Of a DNA stretch of 64,000 nt, positions 10,906 to 23,614 are shown in pieces. The DNA lies in assembly GCA_028554755.1 (NCBI GenBank), contig JAPTOF010000010.1:5058001-5122000 (forward strand), in the 5' to 3' direction. The position numbers were made by a program, and so were the translations under genes. The notes beneath the pieces are model-generated. The model was not told the origin of the DNA and did not search any database. It saw only the letters and a list, made by a program, of their open reading frames with translations. The stretch's first letter is position 1. Each line of letters starts with the position of its first letter. The DNA is from Cordia subcordata. Its lineage: Eukaryota; Streptophyta; Magnoliopsida; Boraginales; Cordiaceae.

Positions 10906-12450
10906 GAATTTTTTTTTTTTTTTTTGTGAGGGAAGCTTAAGACCAATTACGTGGTAATTCTTCTGGGGATGGTGCTCTCTATTCTATCTTTCTCCAACAA
11001 GGAGACCAACTGCTGTGAGATCTCTGCAATTGATTCGAACCCAATAGGTCTACTAAGGCTGTAAGTAGCTAACCAATCTTTATAACTATTAGCTTCCTTA
11101 TACGCATGCCTGAAAAAGAAGCCTCTTCTCTGTCTAAGAACTTCTTTGCAATCCTCCACGATGGGTTTAAGTCGATTAGATCTTGGACGTGGACCATTCA
11201 TCAGCTGAAAGATAGCCAAGGAATCAATTCTGATGGTAACTTCATCTAGCTCCAAGGACTTAGCCATACGGAGACCCTCCCACAAGGCAAGTAACTCAAC
11301 TATACTATTAGTCAGTACACCAAGGTTTACAATGAATCCAACCATCCAATTAGCCTACTCATCTCTAAAAAGGCCACCCACTCTTGCCTTTGGCACAACC
11401 ATTCACATTTAGCTTCCACCTTTTAACTGATTTGGACCAACCAACTTCTAAAGTACTCCACGTTCGCAATCCTTTAGATTACTGCTGTAACCAAACCTCT
11501 GAGATCTCGTTTACCTGAGAGATAACATTACTAACTATCCCAATAGCTGTCAAAACTCTAGGCTCGCCATATATCTTCTTATTTCTCCATTTTCGTAGAT
11601 GTCATACCGTTACAACAAACACGATATTCCAAGGGACACCAAACTAAATCCTCAAAGACTTAATATTGCTTGTGATCTATTCCTCCCAAAGACCAAGGAA
11701 AAAACACCCTTTTTGATTTTGATGAAGAAGATTTTACCAAATACTCTTAACCTTAGGACAGAACCTAACAATATGCTCTTTATCTTTCTTAACGGCACCA
11801 CAAAAGCCATAAGAGAGATCATTGACAACATTCCTTGCCACTAATTGAACTTTAGAATCATCTTTTTTTATGAATTTCCTACCAAAGGAATGTTTTGATC
11901 CTCTGAGGACATTTGAGCTTCCAAATAGCCTCTCACAACAAATTAGTTTGCTGAAGGCCTACCTGCAATGCCTTAAAAGCTGATGCCATGGTGAAAACTC
12001 CCTCCTGGCCTAGGCTTCAGCTAATAAAATCATCTCACTCATCACTCTTCCAAACCTTACTATTAGCAACCCACAGTAAAACTAACGCTGGAAGTCTATC
12101 TTGGAAGGCTTCCCAATTTCACGAGCCATCATCCAACACATAATCCAAGACTAGTCATTCAATTTCCTCAGCCGAGACCTCTTTTATAACAATATCAATC
12201 AATGGGCATTCTCCAACCCACCAGTCCAACCAGAATCTAACCCTTTTACCATTACAAATAGCCTATTTAATGCCCTTATTTAACATCTCACATCCCTTCA
12301 AAATATTACGGCAGATGGTTGAATCAGTTGTCTTACTCGCATAGTTAATCATATCCTCACCAAAATATCTCTCCTTGAGAACTTTCTCCTATAGGAGATT
12401 AGGTTCATTGAAGATCTTCCACCCATATATGTCAAGAATAATTATAAAAC
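10906..12450 (-). mobile_element. LINE (L1-type), 5'-truncated, with poly(A) tail
   Basis: Minus-strand element whose 3' poly(A) is the T17 run at 10909-10925. Positions 10947-11345 encode most of an RNase H domain (NSIVELLALWEGLRMAKSLE, then IRIDSLAIF, then FFRHAYKEANSYKDWLA). The zf-RVT region follows to about 11860. The C-terminal part of the reverse transcriptase ORF (W-N-W-E, ERYFGEDM) reaches about 12430, with stops. The family is the same as the fragment at 222-1130. It abuts the next LINE at 12455. Confidence 0.85.
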
Positions 12451-12454
12451 GTAA

Positions 12455-15185
12455 TTTTCTTTTTTTTTTTTTGTATAAGGAAGGCTAAACCAATTACATA
12501 GTGACAAGTCGAGGAGAGGTAACTCCTTTCAAATCTTCATCAAGGATTGATTTGATACGTTTCAGCGGAGTGTCAATTTTATACATACCTACTAGGAATG
12601 TCAATCCAAAATTTGCCATTCAATCTGCACTCTTGTTCGCTTCTCTAAAGACATGTCTCAAAGCAAAGTTTCTGTTGTGTGCCATTATCTTTTTGCATTC
12701 ATCAATCATGGGCAACATAGATCCATTAATTGCTACTCATCCAGATGTCCAATGCACTAGTAGTTGAGAGTCTAATTCAATCTCTAGTGTATTCAAATTT
12801 AGATTCTCTGCTAATCTAAGCCCTTTGAACAATGCCCTGACTTCAGCTGTGTTATTAATGGCCAAACCTAGTTTAGCAACAAAACCCATAACCCATGCAA
12901 CTTGATCATCCCTGAAAAGTCCAACTGTCGTTGCCCTACCTGGATCATTTTGAACACCTATCCTGATTGAGCTTAATACATCTGCTTAGAGGGTACCATC
13001 TGATGAATTTCCATTCTTTTCTCTCTTGGTCGGACCTTCAAATCGCTCATTCCAAGCGTCATTAACTTCTTCCACGTATTTTGTAATGTACAATGCTTTA
13101 TCTTAAGGTTGGAGTTCAGTTATTTGGTTATAAAACACTTCGTTCCTCCATTGCTAGAGCCACTAAAAAGTGACAATAAAGGTTACATTCCAGTTTTTAT
13201 CCTCAAGATTGTATCTGATCCATTGTTTCCATAGCAAGTTCTCAAATACCTTGTGCTCATAGTTGATTTGAACTTGCTCCCAGACCTCTGCAACTTCTCT
13301 GCACTACCTAAAAAGATGTTTTTCTGTTTCAACAATATTATTACAGATAACGCATATGGCGTCTTCACCTATATTCCTTCTCAACAAATTTGCTTTGTAT
13401 GGTAACTACCCATGTATCATTTGCTAGGCAAAAGTTAGACATCGCTGTGAGCACTTTAGTTTCCAAAACGTGCCCCATGATATGTCATTATCCTTCAACA
13501 CATTGTTTATCATCTTGTAGGTCGAAAAGACAGATAAATGACCTTGAGGGTCCCTATTCCAAGTTAAGAAATCATCGCCTTTATCCTCCAATATTACTTG
13601 CATCCCCACTATCTACATCAAACTAGCATAAGACAGCATGTCTTGAAAGAGCTCCTACTTCCAAATGCCATATTCTCTACAAAACAATGCCATTGTCCTG
13701 TCCAGAAGGTTCTTAGTAACTGGTTTAATCATTTCTCTAAGGAGTATGTTCTCCCCTACCCATCAATCTTTCCAGAAGCGGGCTGATCTTCCATTATGAA
13801 TTGTTTATTTGGCACCCTGCCTTACAACCTCTCTTCGTATCACAATACTTTTGCATTAAAAAAAAAGTCTCCTAACTTCACTTGATACTTCATGAAGTCA
13901 CCCTCAAAGTACCTCTCATTTAGCATTTGAACCCATAGTAAGTTCTTCTCCCTTAATAACTTCCATCCTAGTTTTGCTTGCAACGTTTGATTGACTTCTT
14001 TTGCTTTTCTTAGTCCCAGACCTATCGCTTCTTTGGGCATGTACATATTTTCCCAAGATGCCCAATACTTTCCACTTCTCTTCTGTAGAACCCCAGATAA
14101 AGTTCCTTTGTATTCTATCTATCTCCTCACAAGTTTGAACTGGTAAATGTGCCATGTGCATATTATATGTTGGAATTGCGCCTAACACAAATTTGGCTAG
14201 TGTTACTCTTCTTGTGAAGGATAGCGCCTTTCATTTCCATCCTGCTAACTTGCCATCTTTGTGATTATATCCTTGTAAGTGCCTCGATTGACTTTACCTT
14301 GGTAAATACTCACACCAAGATACTTTCCCAAGCTTTCCGCCAAAGGAAAACCACATTGAAAGCTAATGTTGCTTGCGAGATTCTGCTCTATGTTTCCAAA
14401 AACCATCAAAGATGATTTTGCAGCATTGAAAGCTGACTTGACTCCCTGCAAAATTCGTTTAAGATATCCTATATCACCTTGACTTGCTCCATGGACACTC
14501 TTTGCAGACAATAACATATCATCACCAAAAAGTAAATGTGAAATTTTCGAGCCATATCTACTTACCTTGACTAGTCTCCACCTCTTGGTTTAGATCGTAT
14601 TCATATTTTTTTTTTTGTGCCAGTCTCTCCATCCATAAGATAAACACATAAGAAGAGGGCAGATCCCCCTTGTCAGTTTAAAAGGCCCTAAAGGTTCTAC
14701 ATTCCAAAGAAGAGAGATTCTAGACGAAAACAGGGAAGAAATAATCAAATTAACCCAGTTATTTGGAAGGCCAATCTACTTAAGAGTGTCTGCAATGAAA
14801 TCCCAGCTAAGTTTATCATAAGCTTTCTCTAAATCAATCTTCAGATCCATGTATCCCTTCCCGACCTTCTTGGTACACATGAATTAAGCAATCTCCTATG
14901 CCATTAAAATGTTGTCATGCGTTGAGCCCCCCCGGAATAAAACCACTTTGATTGGCTGTAACTAACTTATCAAGCAGAGGTCAAATTATGTTGACTAGCA
15001 TCTTTATTATAAGCTTTCCTAACACATTAACCACACTGATAAGACAGCACTGCTTTATGTACTCTGGATTCTTCACCTTAAGAATTAGGATAATAGTTGT
15101 CTCATTAAACTCTTATGGAAATTCCCCTTTGCGTAAAGCCTCCTATATCAACTCACAAATATCGGACTTAACTATGTCCCAACAA
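12455..15185 (-). mobile_element. LINE (L1-type) reverse transcriptase relic
   Basis: The 3' end is a T-rich run at 12455-12472 (poly(A) on the minus strand). Going 5' on the minus strand: RNase H (12501-12990), zf-RVT (13180-13610), the region after the RT (13840-14190), and RT core. The core includes LLFGDDMLLSAKS around 14500-14560 (the xxDD active-site block) and DLKIDLEKAYDKLSWDFI near 14790-14850. Frames are broken many times. The endonuclease domain was not seen. It differs in sequence from the neighbouring LINE at 10.9-12.45 kb, so it is a second family or subfamily inserted beside it. Confidence 0.85.
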
Positions 15186-15398
15186 TTTTTGATAAAAATC
15201 CGTAGTAAAAACAGCTTTTTTAAGAAGTTGAAAATTCTGACTTTTAAAAAAAGTTATATTTAAGCTTTTTTTCAGAATTTCAATTTTTTTAGAAGCCAAA
15301 TCAAATAGTTATTGCAAAATTTAATATAATTTTTTTTTTAAAAAAAGTACTTTTTCTTGGAAAAAAAACAATCCAAACAGGCCCTTATTCTAAGTTGA
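15186..15398. repeat. MITE-like A/T-rich element ending CAAACAGGCCC
   Basis: Poly-A/T tracts with AAGCTTTTTT/AAAAAGT phrases end in CAATCCAAACAGGCCC. The complement of that end (GGGCCTGTTTGG) opens the element at 49916, and related internal phrases recur at 51235-51430. The left end was not resolved. Confidence 0.4.
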
Positions 15399-16504
15399 GA
15401 GAATTTCAACATCTTTAAACGTAACTTTCTTTACCATAACTATAGTTATGTATTTGCATTCCTTGTATGTATTTAGGGATTATGATTACTGTAATAACAA
15501 TTATATATTTTATTATTTATATAAAATTTTTACATGAATGTGGTCCTGTTAACCGTGGAATCCTGACTCTACAACTGTTTTCTCTCCATTTTTTGATCAA
15601 CTCTTGCTTCTCAGGCACTTTTCTACCATTTTTTTGAGCTTTTGTAGTCGTAAACTTAGAAATCATCATTAAGATCAAAGCTATCGTTTATACAAGGTAA
15701 GAACATTGATGAATCCAATATTCAAATTTAAAAAAATAAAAGAAGTTATTAGGAAAAATCCAAGAAAATTCTTTGGAATTATGCCTAACAATCGTAGTGG
15801 TATAACAAGTCTTGAAATTAAATTTTATTATATATATTACTTGAGCATAAAAACTCTTTTTCTTAAATAAAAAATACCTATATTAAATTATTAATTATTT
15901 TTAATATTACCGTGTACAAGCTTAAGAAGAAAGTGGGAATGGAAGTTTAGGACCTCTCTATGTGAAGGAGATGGAAGAATGGTTACTGATGCTTAGAGTT
16001 GTCCCAAAAATTAATGAAGAAAGTCAATCATATTAAATATTTGATTATTTTACTTATTATTATTACCAAATCATAAAAGAAGCAATCCTAACTTTTCTTC
16101 TTCTCGAAAAACCTTTGCAAAACGACGCCGCTTTGCCAAGAGAAGAAATGAATAGCCTTGTCGACACGTTTGCAATTCCATGCAATGTTTTTGCCATCTT
16201 ACGTCTAATGATGGTGGAATTGATAAAAAGAAATGTAAGTTGCTATCTAATTCATTCCTTTCTCTATCTTTCTCCTTCGCTGCTTCAAAATTTTCTTTTC
16301 TAAAGGTATAATTCTATCTGCGTCTTTTCTTGTTTGTTTACAATTTTCTTTTATTTCTTTTCTTAATTGATTAATGGGTGTTTGATGTTGAGTTAAAATC
16401 CTTATTGTTGATGAATTTTAGAAGGTTCTTATTTGGTTCTACCACCATGCTCTTTGTTGATTTAGTTGAATTTAGTTACTGAAGCTCAATCTTTTAACAT
16501 ATTT

Positions 16505-16564
<60 letters not shown>

Positions 16565-17200
16565 TGTTTATTTGCATATAAAAGTAACTAGATAGTGAGG
16601 ACACATCTTCAAGCTTTCATTTTAATTTGTTTCTATCCTCAAGTCAGTATTCATGTTGGCTTTTTGGTAACTTGATTGATTTGTTTTTTGGAGAGTTTGT
16701 GATTGGATTTGGTTGGAAGGTCGGGAACCAAATTGTTCAGTTGGGTTGATTTGGGTAGCGGAGTCATTGCCTTGAATGGTGTCCAAAACAGAATTGTCAA
16801 ACATTCATTTTTACTATTTATGTCACCAGGAAGCCATGCTTACATCATTATGCAGAGAAATGAAACATGAAATAAGCAATCTTCCCATTGGATGATCCTC
16901 ATGTTCGACGGCGAGTATTTGCTCCGATGATTTGTCTTTTGACTTTAAATGTTTTACTAGTATCTTTTTACCTTGTCATGTTATATTTCTATTTGAGTTT
17001 GACATCATTAGGATGTTGCTATCAAGTGTTGGTGAAAAAAGCTTTCTTCTTATAGAGAACTGGTAGAATGGATAAGATAATTCATAAATTTACAGTATTG
17101 TGGTCCCTGTATGCTACTTTAGAGGAGTTTGCTTATAAGCTTTCATATCCTTCATCGAATTTGTCTGAGTAAGGTTCCTTGCTATTACTCTTCTCATATT
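15399..17200. other. No confident gene; possible Helitron body
   Basis: A 62-codon ORF at 16115-16303 is followed inside by a good donor (AAAGAAAT|GTAAGT), but I do not recognise its product. The rest is AT-rich. It may belong to the Helitron-like unit ending at 18261; no 5' end was identified. Confidence 0.35.
16506..16560. repeat. (TG)n(TA)n microsatellite
   Basis: A TG run passes directly into a TA run of similar length. Confidence 0.95.
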
Positions 17201-17355
17201 ACCCATTCAAAACCAGCTTTGGGTATTAATTTTGCTAGGGATGGAATGCAAGAGAAGGACTGGTTATCTGTTGTTGCAATTCAGAGCGATTCATGGTTAC
17301 TTTCTGTTGCGTTCTACTTTGGTGCACGCTTTGGGTTTGGTAAGAGTGAAAGGTA
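17201..17355 (+). pseudogene. Alfin1-like protein exon fragment
   Basis: The frame encodes [20 protein letters not shown], then [20 protein letters not shown] and SER, directly followed by GTAATA, a plausible splice donor. This is the conserved Alfin (DUF3594) domain of plant Alfin1-like PHD-finger proteins. The preceding family block (EVPPEIPE) is replaced by unrelated codons. No PHD finger or other exons were found nearby, so this is a partial copy. It sits about 0.9 kb upstream of a Helitron-like 3' end, which fits gene-fragment capture. Confidence 0.75.
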
Positions 17356-18189
17356 ATATCTTTTTTGGAACCTTGTATTCTGCAATTTAGTTTTGGAATT
17401 CAACCACATTTCTTGTATTCTTCCTACTCCCATTCTCCCTGCCTTTGAGGCCTTACCATATGCTGGCTGCTTTCTTATCTACTGGTTATAAATCACGGCT
17501 GATTGTTTGCAATATGTGGCTACTAATGTGAAATTAGCATGTTTTCATATGTTTGGATGTTTGTAAAGGACTCAGAAGAAAGTCAGTCGGCAGACCATGT
17601 CTCAAAATCCATCATTGAAATTGCTAGATCTGAAGGTACTCATTTTTAGGACCTCAATTAGTGTTGGAAGAACATGTTTCACCGATTACAACCTTACCAA
17701 ACGATTTGATGAAATAGGACTACACTAAGTACAGTATATCAAACTAAGAATATATGGATTATTTCACAGGCTGCAGCTGGCAAGTTTCTATAAAACATAT
17801 CGAAAGAGTAAAATGGTATGCACCCCACATTCGTCATCTCATTACAGACATAAGATGCAAAGGGGTCTAGATTTCAAAATTCATTCAACTGGAATGAAAG
17901 GAAGCACAGCTTTTCTGTGGGAATCAAATCCCTTGTGCATCATGTTTACCACTGTCATCTTACAATGTTGAAGCCTTACAGATCATTACAGATACTAGAT
18001 TGCAGCCCAAATAAGAAATCCTTCATAGCAAGAGTGCTGACAGTTTCATAGAATGTAATGGATTTCAACAAATACAATTTTCTATAAAAGGTTGTACTTG
18101 CTATATTTATGGACTGCCAAAGTGTTTATTGTTCTGGACGTTAGTGCAAGAATTTATGATCACAAAAATCATCAACGACACCTTAGTTG
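17356..18189. other. Non-coding; unassigned fragment
   Basis: A short open stretch near 17570-17640 (SEESQSADHVSKSIIEIARS) is not recognised. Nothing else is supported. Confidence 0.35.
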
Positions 18190-18261
18190 GCAGTATAAAA
18201 TCATAATACAAATACACAGGCACGGACAGACTGAACATTGCTCGGTCATTGCATACTAGTA
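18190..18261 (+). mobile_element. Helitron-like 3' end, copy 1
   Basis: The segment GGCACGGACAGAC...ATTGCTCGGTC...CATACTAGT ends in CTAG followed by T, as Helitron 3' ends do (CTRR-T). About 10 nt earlier is an imperfect hairpin. A second copy with the same terminal ~70 bp ends at 20710. The 5' end is not resolved. Confidence 0.5.
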
Positions 18262-18487
18262 TATATAAAAGAAAGGATCACCTCTTTCTTCTTTGCACAA
18301 ACGATGCCATTTTACCAATGATGAATCTGCCTCATTATTCAAAACGATGCTGTTTAACCAAGACAAGGAAAGAATCTCACAAACGCTATCGTTGAGGTAC
18401 TCTTGGAAAACTCAATACATGCTTTTACAAGCCACTTGGTTCGATCTCCCAACTAGCCATTTGCTTGGTTCTGTCCCGGTACTATCC

Positions 18488-18512
18488 CTTCTCTCTCTCT
18501 CTCTCTCTCTCT
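18488..18512. repeat. (CT)n microsatellite
   Basis: A run of about a dozen CT units. Confidence 0.9.
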
Positions 18513-18789
18513 GTCTATGTGCATATATGTATATATATGTAAAGGGATCATGATTTCTTGCCCTAATTTTGTGAAGTAGAACTTCGTTTGCTTCCAATTG
18601 ATACTTTCGATGGCACTGTGACCTTATAGCTGTTAACACAAGATGATTTAATTTTTGAGTTACGGTTGAATTAAGTGTCATAAGTAGACAAATTGGAAAT
18701 GATTATTCGTACTGCTTGGATTTAGATATCTAATATGGGGGAAAATAGCTATCTAAACTAATTGTTGGATAAATTTTGTGGTTACATTT

Positions 18790-18915
18790 TTCTCGTTTTA
18801 ATGTTTATGCTAAATGGTTGAAGGCTTTGGTAGAGGCACATAAAGTTCTTGATGAAATGCTGGATAAGAGTGTGGTTTGTTGTTGGACTAATTTAATTTT
18901 TGGGAACACAGAGGA
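18790..18915 (+). pseudogene. PPR-repeat gene fragment
   Basis: About 40 codons without a stop encode VYAKWLKALVEAHKVLDEML, then DKSVV, then WTNLIFG. This matches the plant pentatricopeptide (PLS-type) repeat pattern (VYAK-G-L-A-VFDEM-K-V-W-LI-G). An extra Cys and a Trp in place of the usual Cys-Gly show decay. No other PPR motif was seen around it. It lies between the two Helitron-like 3' ends. Confidence 0.6.
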
Positions 18916-20639
18916 CGCTTCGATGTTGTTTTGCACAATTTATAACTAATTTTAGTGCTTTTTTGCAGCATGGAGCTATTTATCAATAGAATCTGAGGCC
19001 CGATTGGGACATGTTTGTTTCCTTTAAAAAATGAATGTGGTAGTGAAAAGAAGAAAATATGATGAAAAGGTGAAATTTTAATCAAATCACGAAAGGCTTT
19101 AGGAAACAAGGAAATTAGCAATTTGTATATTTGCTTTGTTGCTCTTTGAGATTCAAATTGTGGTGTTTTAGGTATGTATTGCTTATCTTTTGTTTTTTAA
19201 TCCCTGAATGAAAAATGCAGCTTGTGGTAAGGAGCATAAAGTATGCACAAACTATTATTGTTGTATTGATTAGATAGCAAGTTTAGTTTTTTATTTGTTC
19301 AGCTCTACTTTCTTTACTGTTCTGTTTTGGATTATTTTATGCCTTAAAAGAAGGTTGAACGTACACATGGAAGAAATGCTTTAAGAATGTAATGTATATT
19401 CTTGATTTGCAAAGATATTTCAGAAGTAATGGCAAAGAAGAATACACTTAAGGATGTATGTTCTCTCAATAATAATTATATTATTCGCATCTCTGTTCTG
19501 TCCTTCCCGAGAAGTCATTAATTTTTTGAATTTAAGAGCTATTTGGGTTATCTATAATCATAGGGCAATTGAGAATCAGATAACAGTAGTTTTGCTTAAA
19601 GGTGATAGAGGCATGATTTGAAGAAGGAAGAATGGTTTGTTTGTGCTTCATGACTGTTGGAATTGAGGCATATTGGCTGTATGTAGTATGGTTTTGAGAG
19701 TAACTTTGTTTTATCAATTTGCTCGAGTATGAGAGTACATTAAAGATTTATCAATTCTTCTCTTTAGGAATCAATTTACAGATAACATGCATATATTTAT
19801 AACATCTAGAGGGAGGGAGAGAGTGAGAGAGAGATGGACTAATAGTAGTCTCTTTTGTTGTTTAAGAGATAGAACGAGAACTGATTTGGTATATCCATTG
19901 ATGATTATTGCTATAGAGAAGTGTGAGGCTTGGTAGAGTAAAAAAAAAAAAAGGTAATTTCAATTGCCTAAGTCTCTGGAATTTTGTATTCTTCCCTATA
20001 TAACATATTTGTATGGACTGGAAAAAAGGCTGAATTAAGAACCTAGAAAGCTTATGTACTTGTGTGTTCATTGTAACTATTTTGTGAAAGAGATGTTGAT
20101 TAATACTTGTCTAGGATAGGATTCTGAATTATCATAGAGAATGTTATCAATGAAATCATTTCGGAGGTTGACAGCTCCTATTCTTATCTAATTGCATGTT
20201 TCTTATCTAATTGCAAGTTTCAGTTCTTGGTCAGCCAGGAAAGGAGGTCTTAAGAGTGGTTGTCGATGTTGGTCTAGTACTAATATTTGATTTTTCTTAA
20301 AAAAAAAGGTTTTCTTTACCACTTCAATTCATTTATGTTCTCTTTATAATACAGTTTGATCTTTTCCCTTAAGCAAATTATTAAATGTCAGTATTTCTTT
20401 GTTTAACTTTATAACCATACAGAAAGGAGTTTCCATCACTTGTAATTTATTGTAACGGACGGCACTACTGTAGTGATAAACTTGAGGGTTGTACATATGA
20501 GCTATTGGTACTCTTTCAATTTATTAAGTTGTTGAAATACAATTGATTTCTTTCATTTACTATCTTGGCTTAATTTTTCACAACCTTTTTTCATCTTATC
20601 TTATTTTTATATCAAATCTTGAAATCTATGCATAGATGG
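18916..20639. other. No gene recognised
   Basis: AT-rich DNA with a GA-rich patch near 19808-19835. It may be the body of the second Helitron-like unit. Confidence 0.4.
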
Positions 20640-20710
20640 AGAGATTGAAATCAAGATACAAATTGACGGGCACGGACAGACCAAGCATTGCTCGGTCCTT
20701 GCGCACTAGT
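20640..20710 (+). mobile_element. Helitron-like 3' end, copy 2
   Basis: The tail GGGCACGGACAGACCAAGC, ATT, GCTCGGTCCTTGCGCA ends in CTAG followed by T. GACCAAGC and GCTCGGTC pair around an ATT loop with one mismatch, about 9 nt before the CTAG. That is the Helitron terminal arrangement. It matches copy 1 at 18190-18261. Confidence 0.55.
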
Positions 20711-21019
20711 AATAAATAGAAGAAAAAAACATTATTTAGCTAAAAAGAAGTGGGGTTAAGTAAAGAAAAATTAACTAATTCAATTAATAAAATTTCTAAG
20801 TAGAAACTCTAAAATTGTCTAACCAAAGATAAATAAATTAAGAGTTCCTAAAATTTTATCTATTGAAATTACATATCTATTATAGAAATTAGACCACGTA
20901 AATATAATTCTAAATAGCCAAAAAAAAAAAACCATTTAAATATCACTTAAGGATTTCAAGTTTTAAATTCCAACTCCCCCCCCCCCCCCACACACCCAAA
21001 AAGCATTCATTTATTAACT

Positions 21020-21445
21020 GAATTGAATAGTCCAAATAGGACTGAACCATTTTTGTCCTTTTAAAATTTTGAAAATCGAACTAAAGTTCTTAAAAACCAA
21101 ATAGGTCGAAACAGAAATACATTTTAGTCTATTTAGATCGATCGGTTAAAATCAAAATTGGACAATAAAATTAAAAAAAAAGATAAATTATTCCATGAAA
21201 ATGCAACAAAACCTAAATCAGTCACCGTCATCGATTAAAATATATCATAAACAATAATTATTTAGTTATTGCACATAATTAAATAAATAAATCCTAATTA
21301 AGTTCATTATAAATTAAATATATTATAACGATATATAACATGTGTTTGAACATTTTAATATATAAATTACTATTGATTAATTCTGTTTACTTGGCTTTTT
21401 TCCTTGTTAACCGAACCAAACCAAATAGTTAGGTTTTTGCTCGCA
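21020..21445. repeat. AACCGAA-rich dispersed repeat, copy 2 (diverged)
   Basis: The right end CCGAACCAAACC...TGCTCGCACCTAA is the inverted counterpart of the GGGTGAGCACAATTCGG start at 60180. The interior is A/T-rich with GATCGGTTAAAA-like phrases. A homopolymer C run lies just outside, at about 20978. Confidence 0.35.
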
Positions 21446-22010
21446 CCTAATAAGCAACCATAATTTCATTATTATTATTTTAGAATTTTAATAAAAAATA
21501 TTTAAGGGTGAACAATCCATAATTTCATTGATATTACTTTATAATTTTAAATAAAATTTCATTTACAAATACCAATCTTTATAAAATTCATTAATAAATT
21601 AAAAAATTCTACATAGTCTATAGCTATGGTAGAATAAACGAACGAAATAGGTGCTGTTTCAATAGCACTCGTGCTTCCACTTGCCAAAGAAAAGCAAACT
21701 AGAAAATCGCATCAGCCGTCTTCATTCTTTCCATAGTCAAGGAAAAACATAAACCCAAAAACCTTGGTGGGTTCAATTTATTTTGTGTAATTCGTTAAAT
21801 TTTAGTTTGTGTTTTTTAAATTTTGCATAAATATGTGTTTACGCAAACGCACAAACTCAATTATGCATATGCTTATGTCTATGCATACAAACACATATAT
21901 ACACGTATATATTTTGTGGGTTTTTGGTGCCTTTCCTTTTTGTGTCTGAATTATAGTCGAAATTAACTTTTGATTGATGAAATAACAATTTCTTTCTTCT
22001 TTTTTTTCAG
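21446..22010 (+). promoter_or_regulatory. Promoter/5' UTR region of the bromodomain gene
   Basis: The stretch TTCTTCTTTTTTTTCAG at 21994-22010 is an excellent splice acceptor abutting the predicted ATG. A 5' UTR intron is therefore likely; a possible donor lies near 21766 (ACCTTG|GTGGGT). The transcription start is not determined. Confidence 0.45.
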
Positions 22011-23474
22011 ATGGGTACAATGAGTGAAATTCCGTTCAGGGAACCGAGAGAAGCCGAAGGTAATGGTTCTTCTGGAGTAGAGAATGTGAAGGAGTTTGTC
22101 GATGAAATGTCTGCCAAGGTTGATCAGGTAAACGAGGCTTATTGGATTGATTGGATACTGTGATTTGTTGATTGTTTGGAAATTTTCGAATTTTTGTGTC
22201 TTGTTAGTTAATTTTGATATGTTTGATATCTGTTTAGTGTGAGAAATTCTAGTGGTTTCATGTAAATTTGGTACATTATGTGTCTGTCATTGACTGAATT
22301 TCGAATATTTTATTGTTAGTGTCATGGAATTGTCTACTTGTAGAAATCTGTAAAGAGTGATTCGGATAGAATTAGGTAGTTTAAATTGATATCCATGGAG
22401 TAGGAGTAAATTATGTTAAATCACAAATGCATAGCTATAGACGGAGATTGTAGATTTTTAGAAGATTTGAATCTTGATGATGTTATATTCTAGAGTTTCT
22501 TACACCCAAATGTAGATGAAAATGGTGAAAATCGAGAACTGAATTTGTTCCTTACAACATAATTATTTATCTGCTCCGTGTTTTGTGCTCTTGATGACCA
22601 GGGCATATTCTTGAAGTAACGATCTTTATGCAGAATAGTCTTGAAAGTTTTTTTCATCTTCAAATTCATTGAATGATGTGCTTGTTCTTATAATTGCAGC
22701 TTGAGCAAAAGTTGAATGAGGTTGAACAGTTCTACTTGACAGCAAATAAAAAGCAAGGCAACACTCCAAAAGGTAGTTCATCTTTGAAGGACAGAGACCT
22801 AGCAGCTGCTGCCAAGAGAAGCAGCTGCTGCCAAGATTATGCATCGCGTAGAGAAGCAGCTGCTGCCAAGAGAATGCAGGACCTTATTCGCCAATTTGGG
22901 ACGATACTACGTCAGGTGCTCACTCTCAAGTGTCATATAGATTTTTAGCTTACACCGCTCTGTATATCTCGTATATGACATCTGTTGGACCTATAACTCC
23001 TCTGATGTTGAAATCCAAGGTTTGAGCAACGTTTACCATTTTATTTGAACCTAGTGACATGGATTGCACTTTAAAGTTATCAATTTGGTTTTCAGATGCT
23101 CGAATTTCTACAATTAAATTTGTATTCTTGTCTAATGAACTCGCTGTACTCTCTTTCATGGATAGTGTAAAAAAGTTAGAAACATGATGTATAGAAGAAA
23201 ACCTTTTTGGAGATATACATTGTCATCCTTTCAGCATCAGATTAGTTTCCATGATGTCTCTTCTTTGAGATCTCAGTGCATGCTATCTGAGTTGTATGTC
23301 ATCTGCACTTTTGGATGGAATACAAGTCATTGTCTCTTGAAGAACTATTCTAGTTGGCAAACTGAACATTTTGCTTGCTTGTCAGATTACTCAGCACAAA
23401 TGGGCTGGGCCTTTTATGCAACCTGTTGATGTTGTTGGTCTTGGCTTACATGACTACTATGAGGTAGTTTCTTT

Positions 23475-23505
<31 letters not shown>

Positions 23506-23578
23506 TGGTTTTTTGTGTTGGTGTTGTAATGATATCATGAACTGTAACATAATGTACTCAACCTCCTTCCCTTCCTTC

Positions 23579-23614
<36 letters not shown>

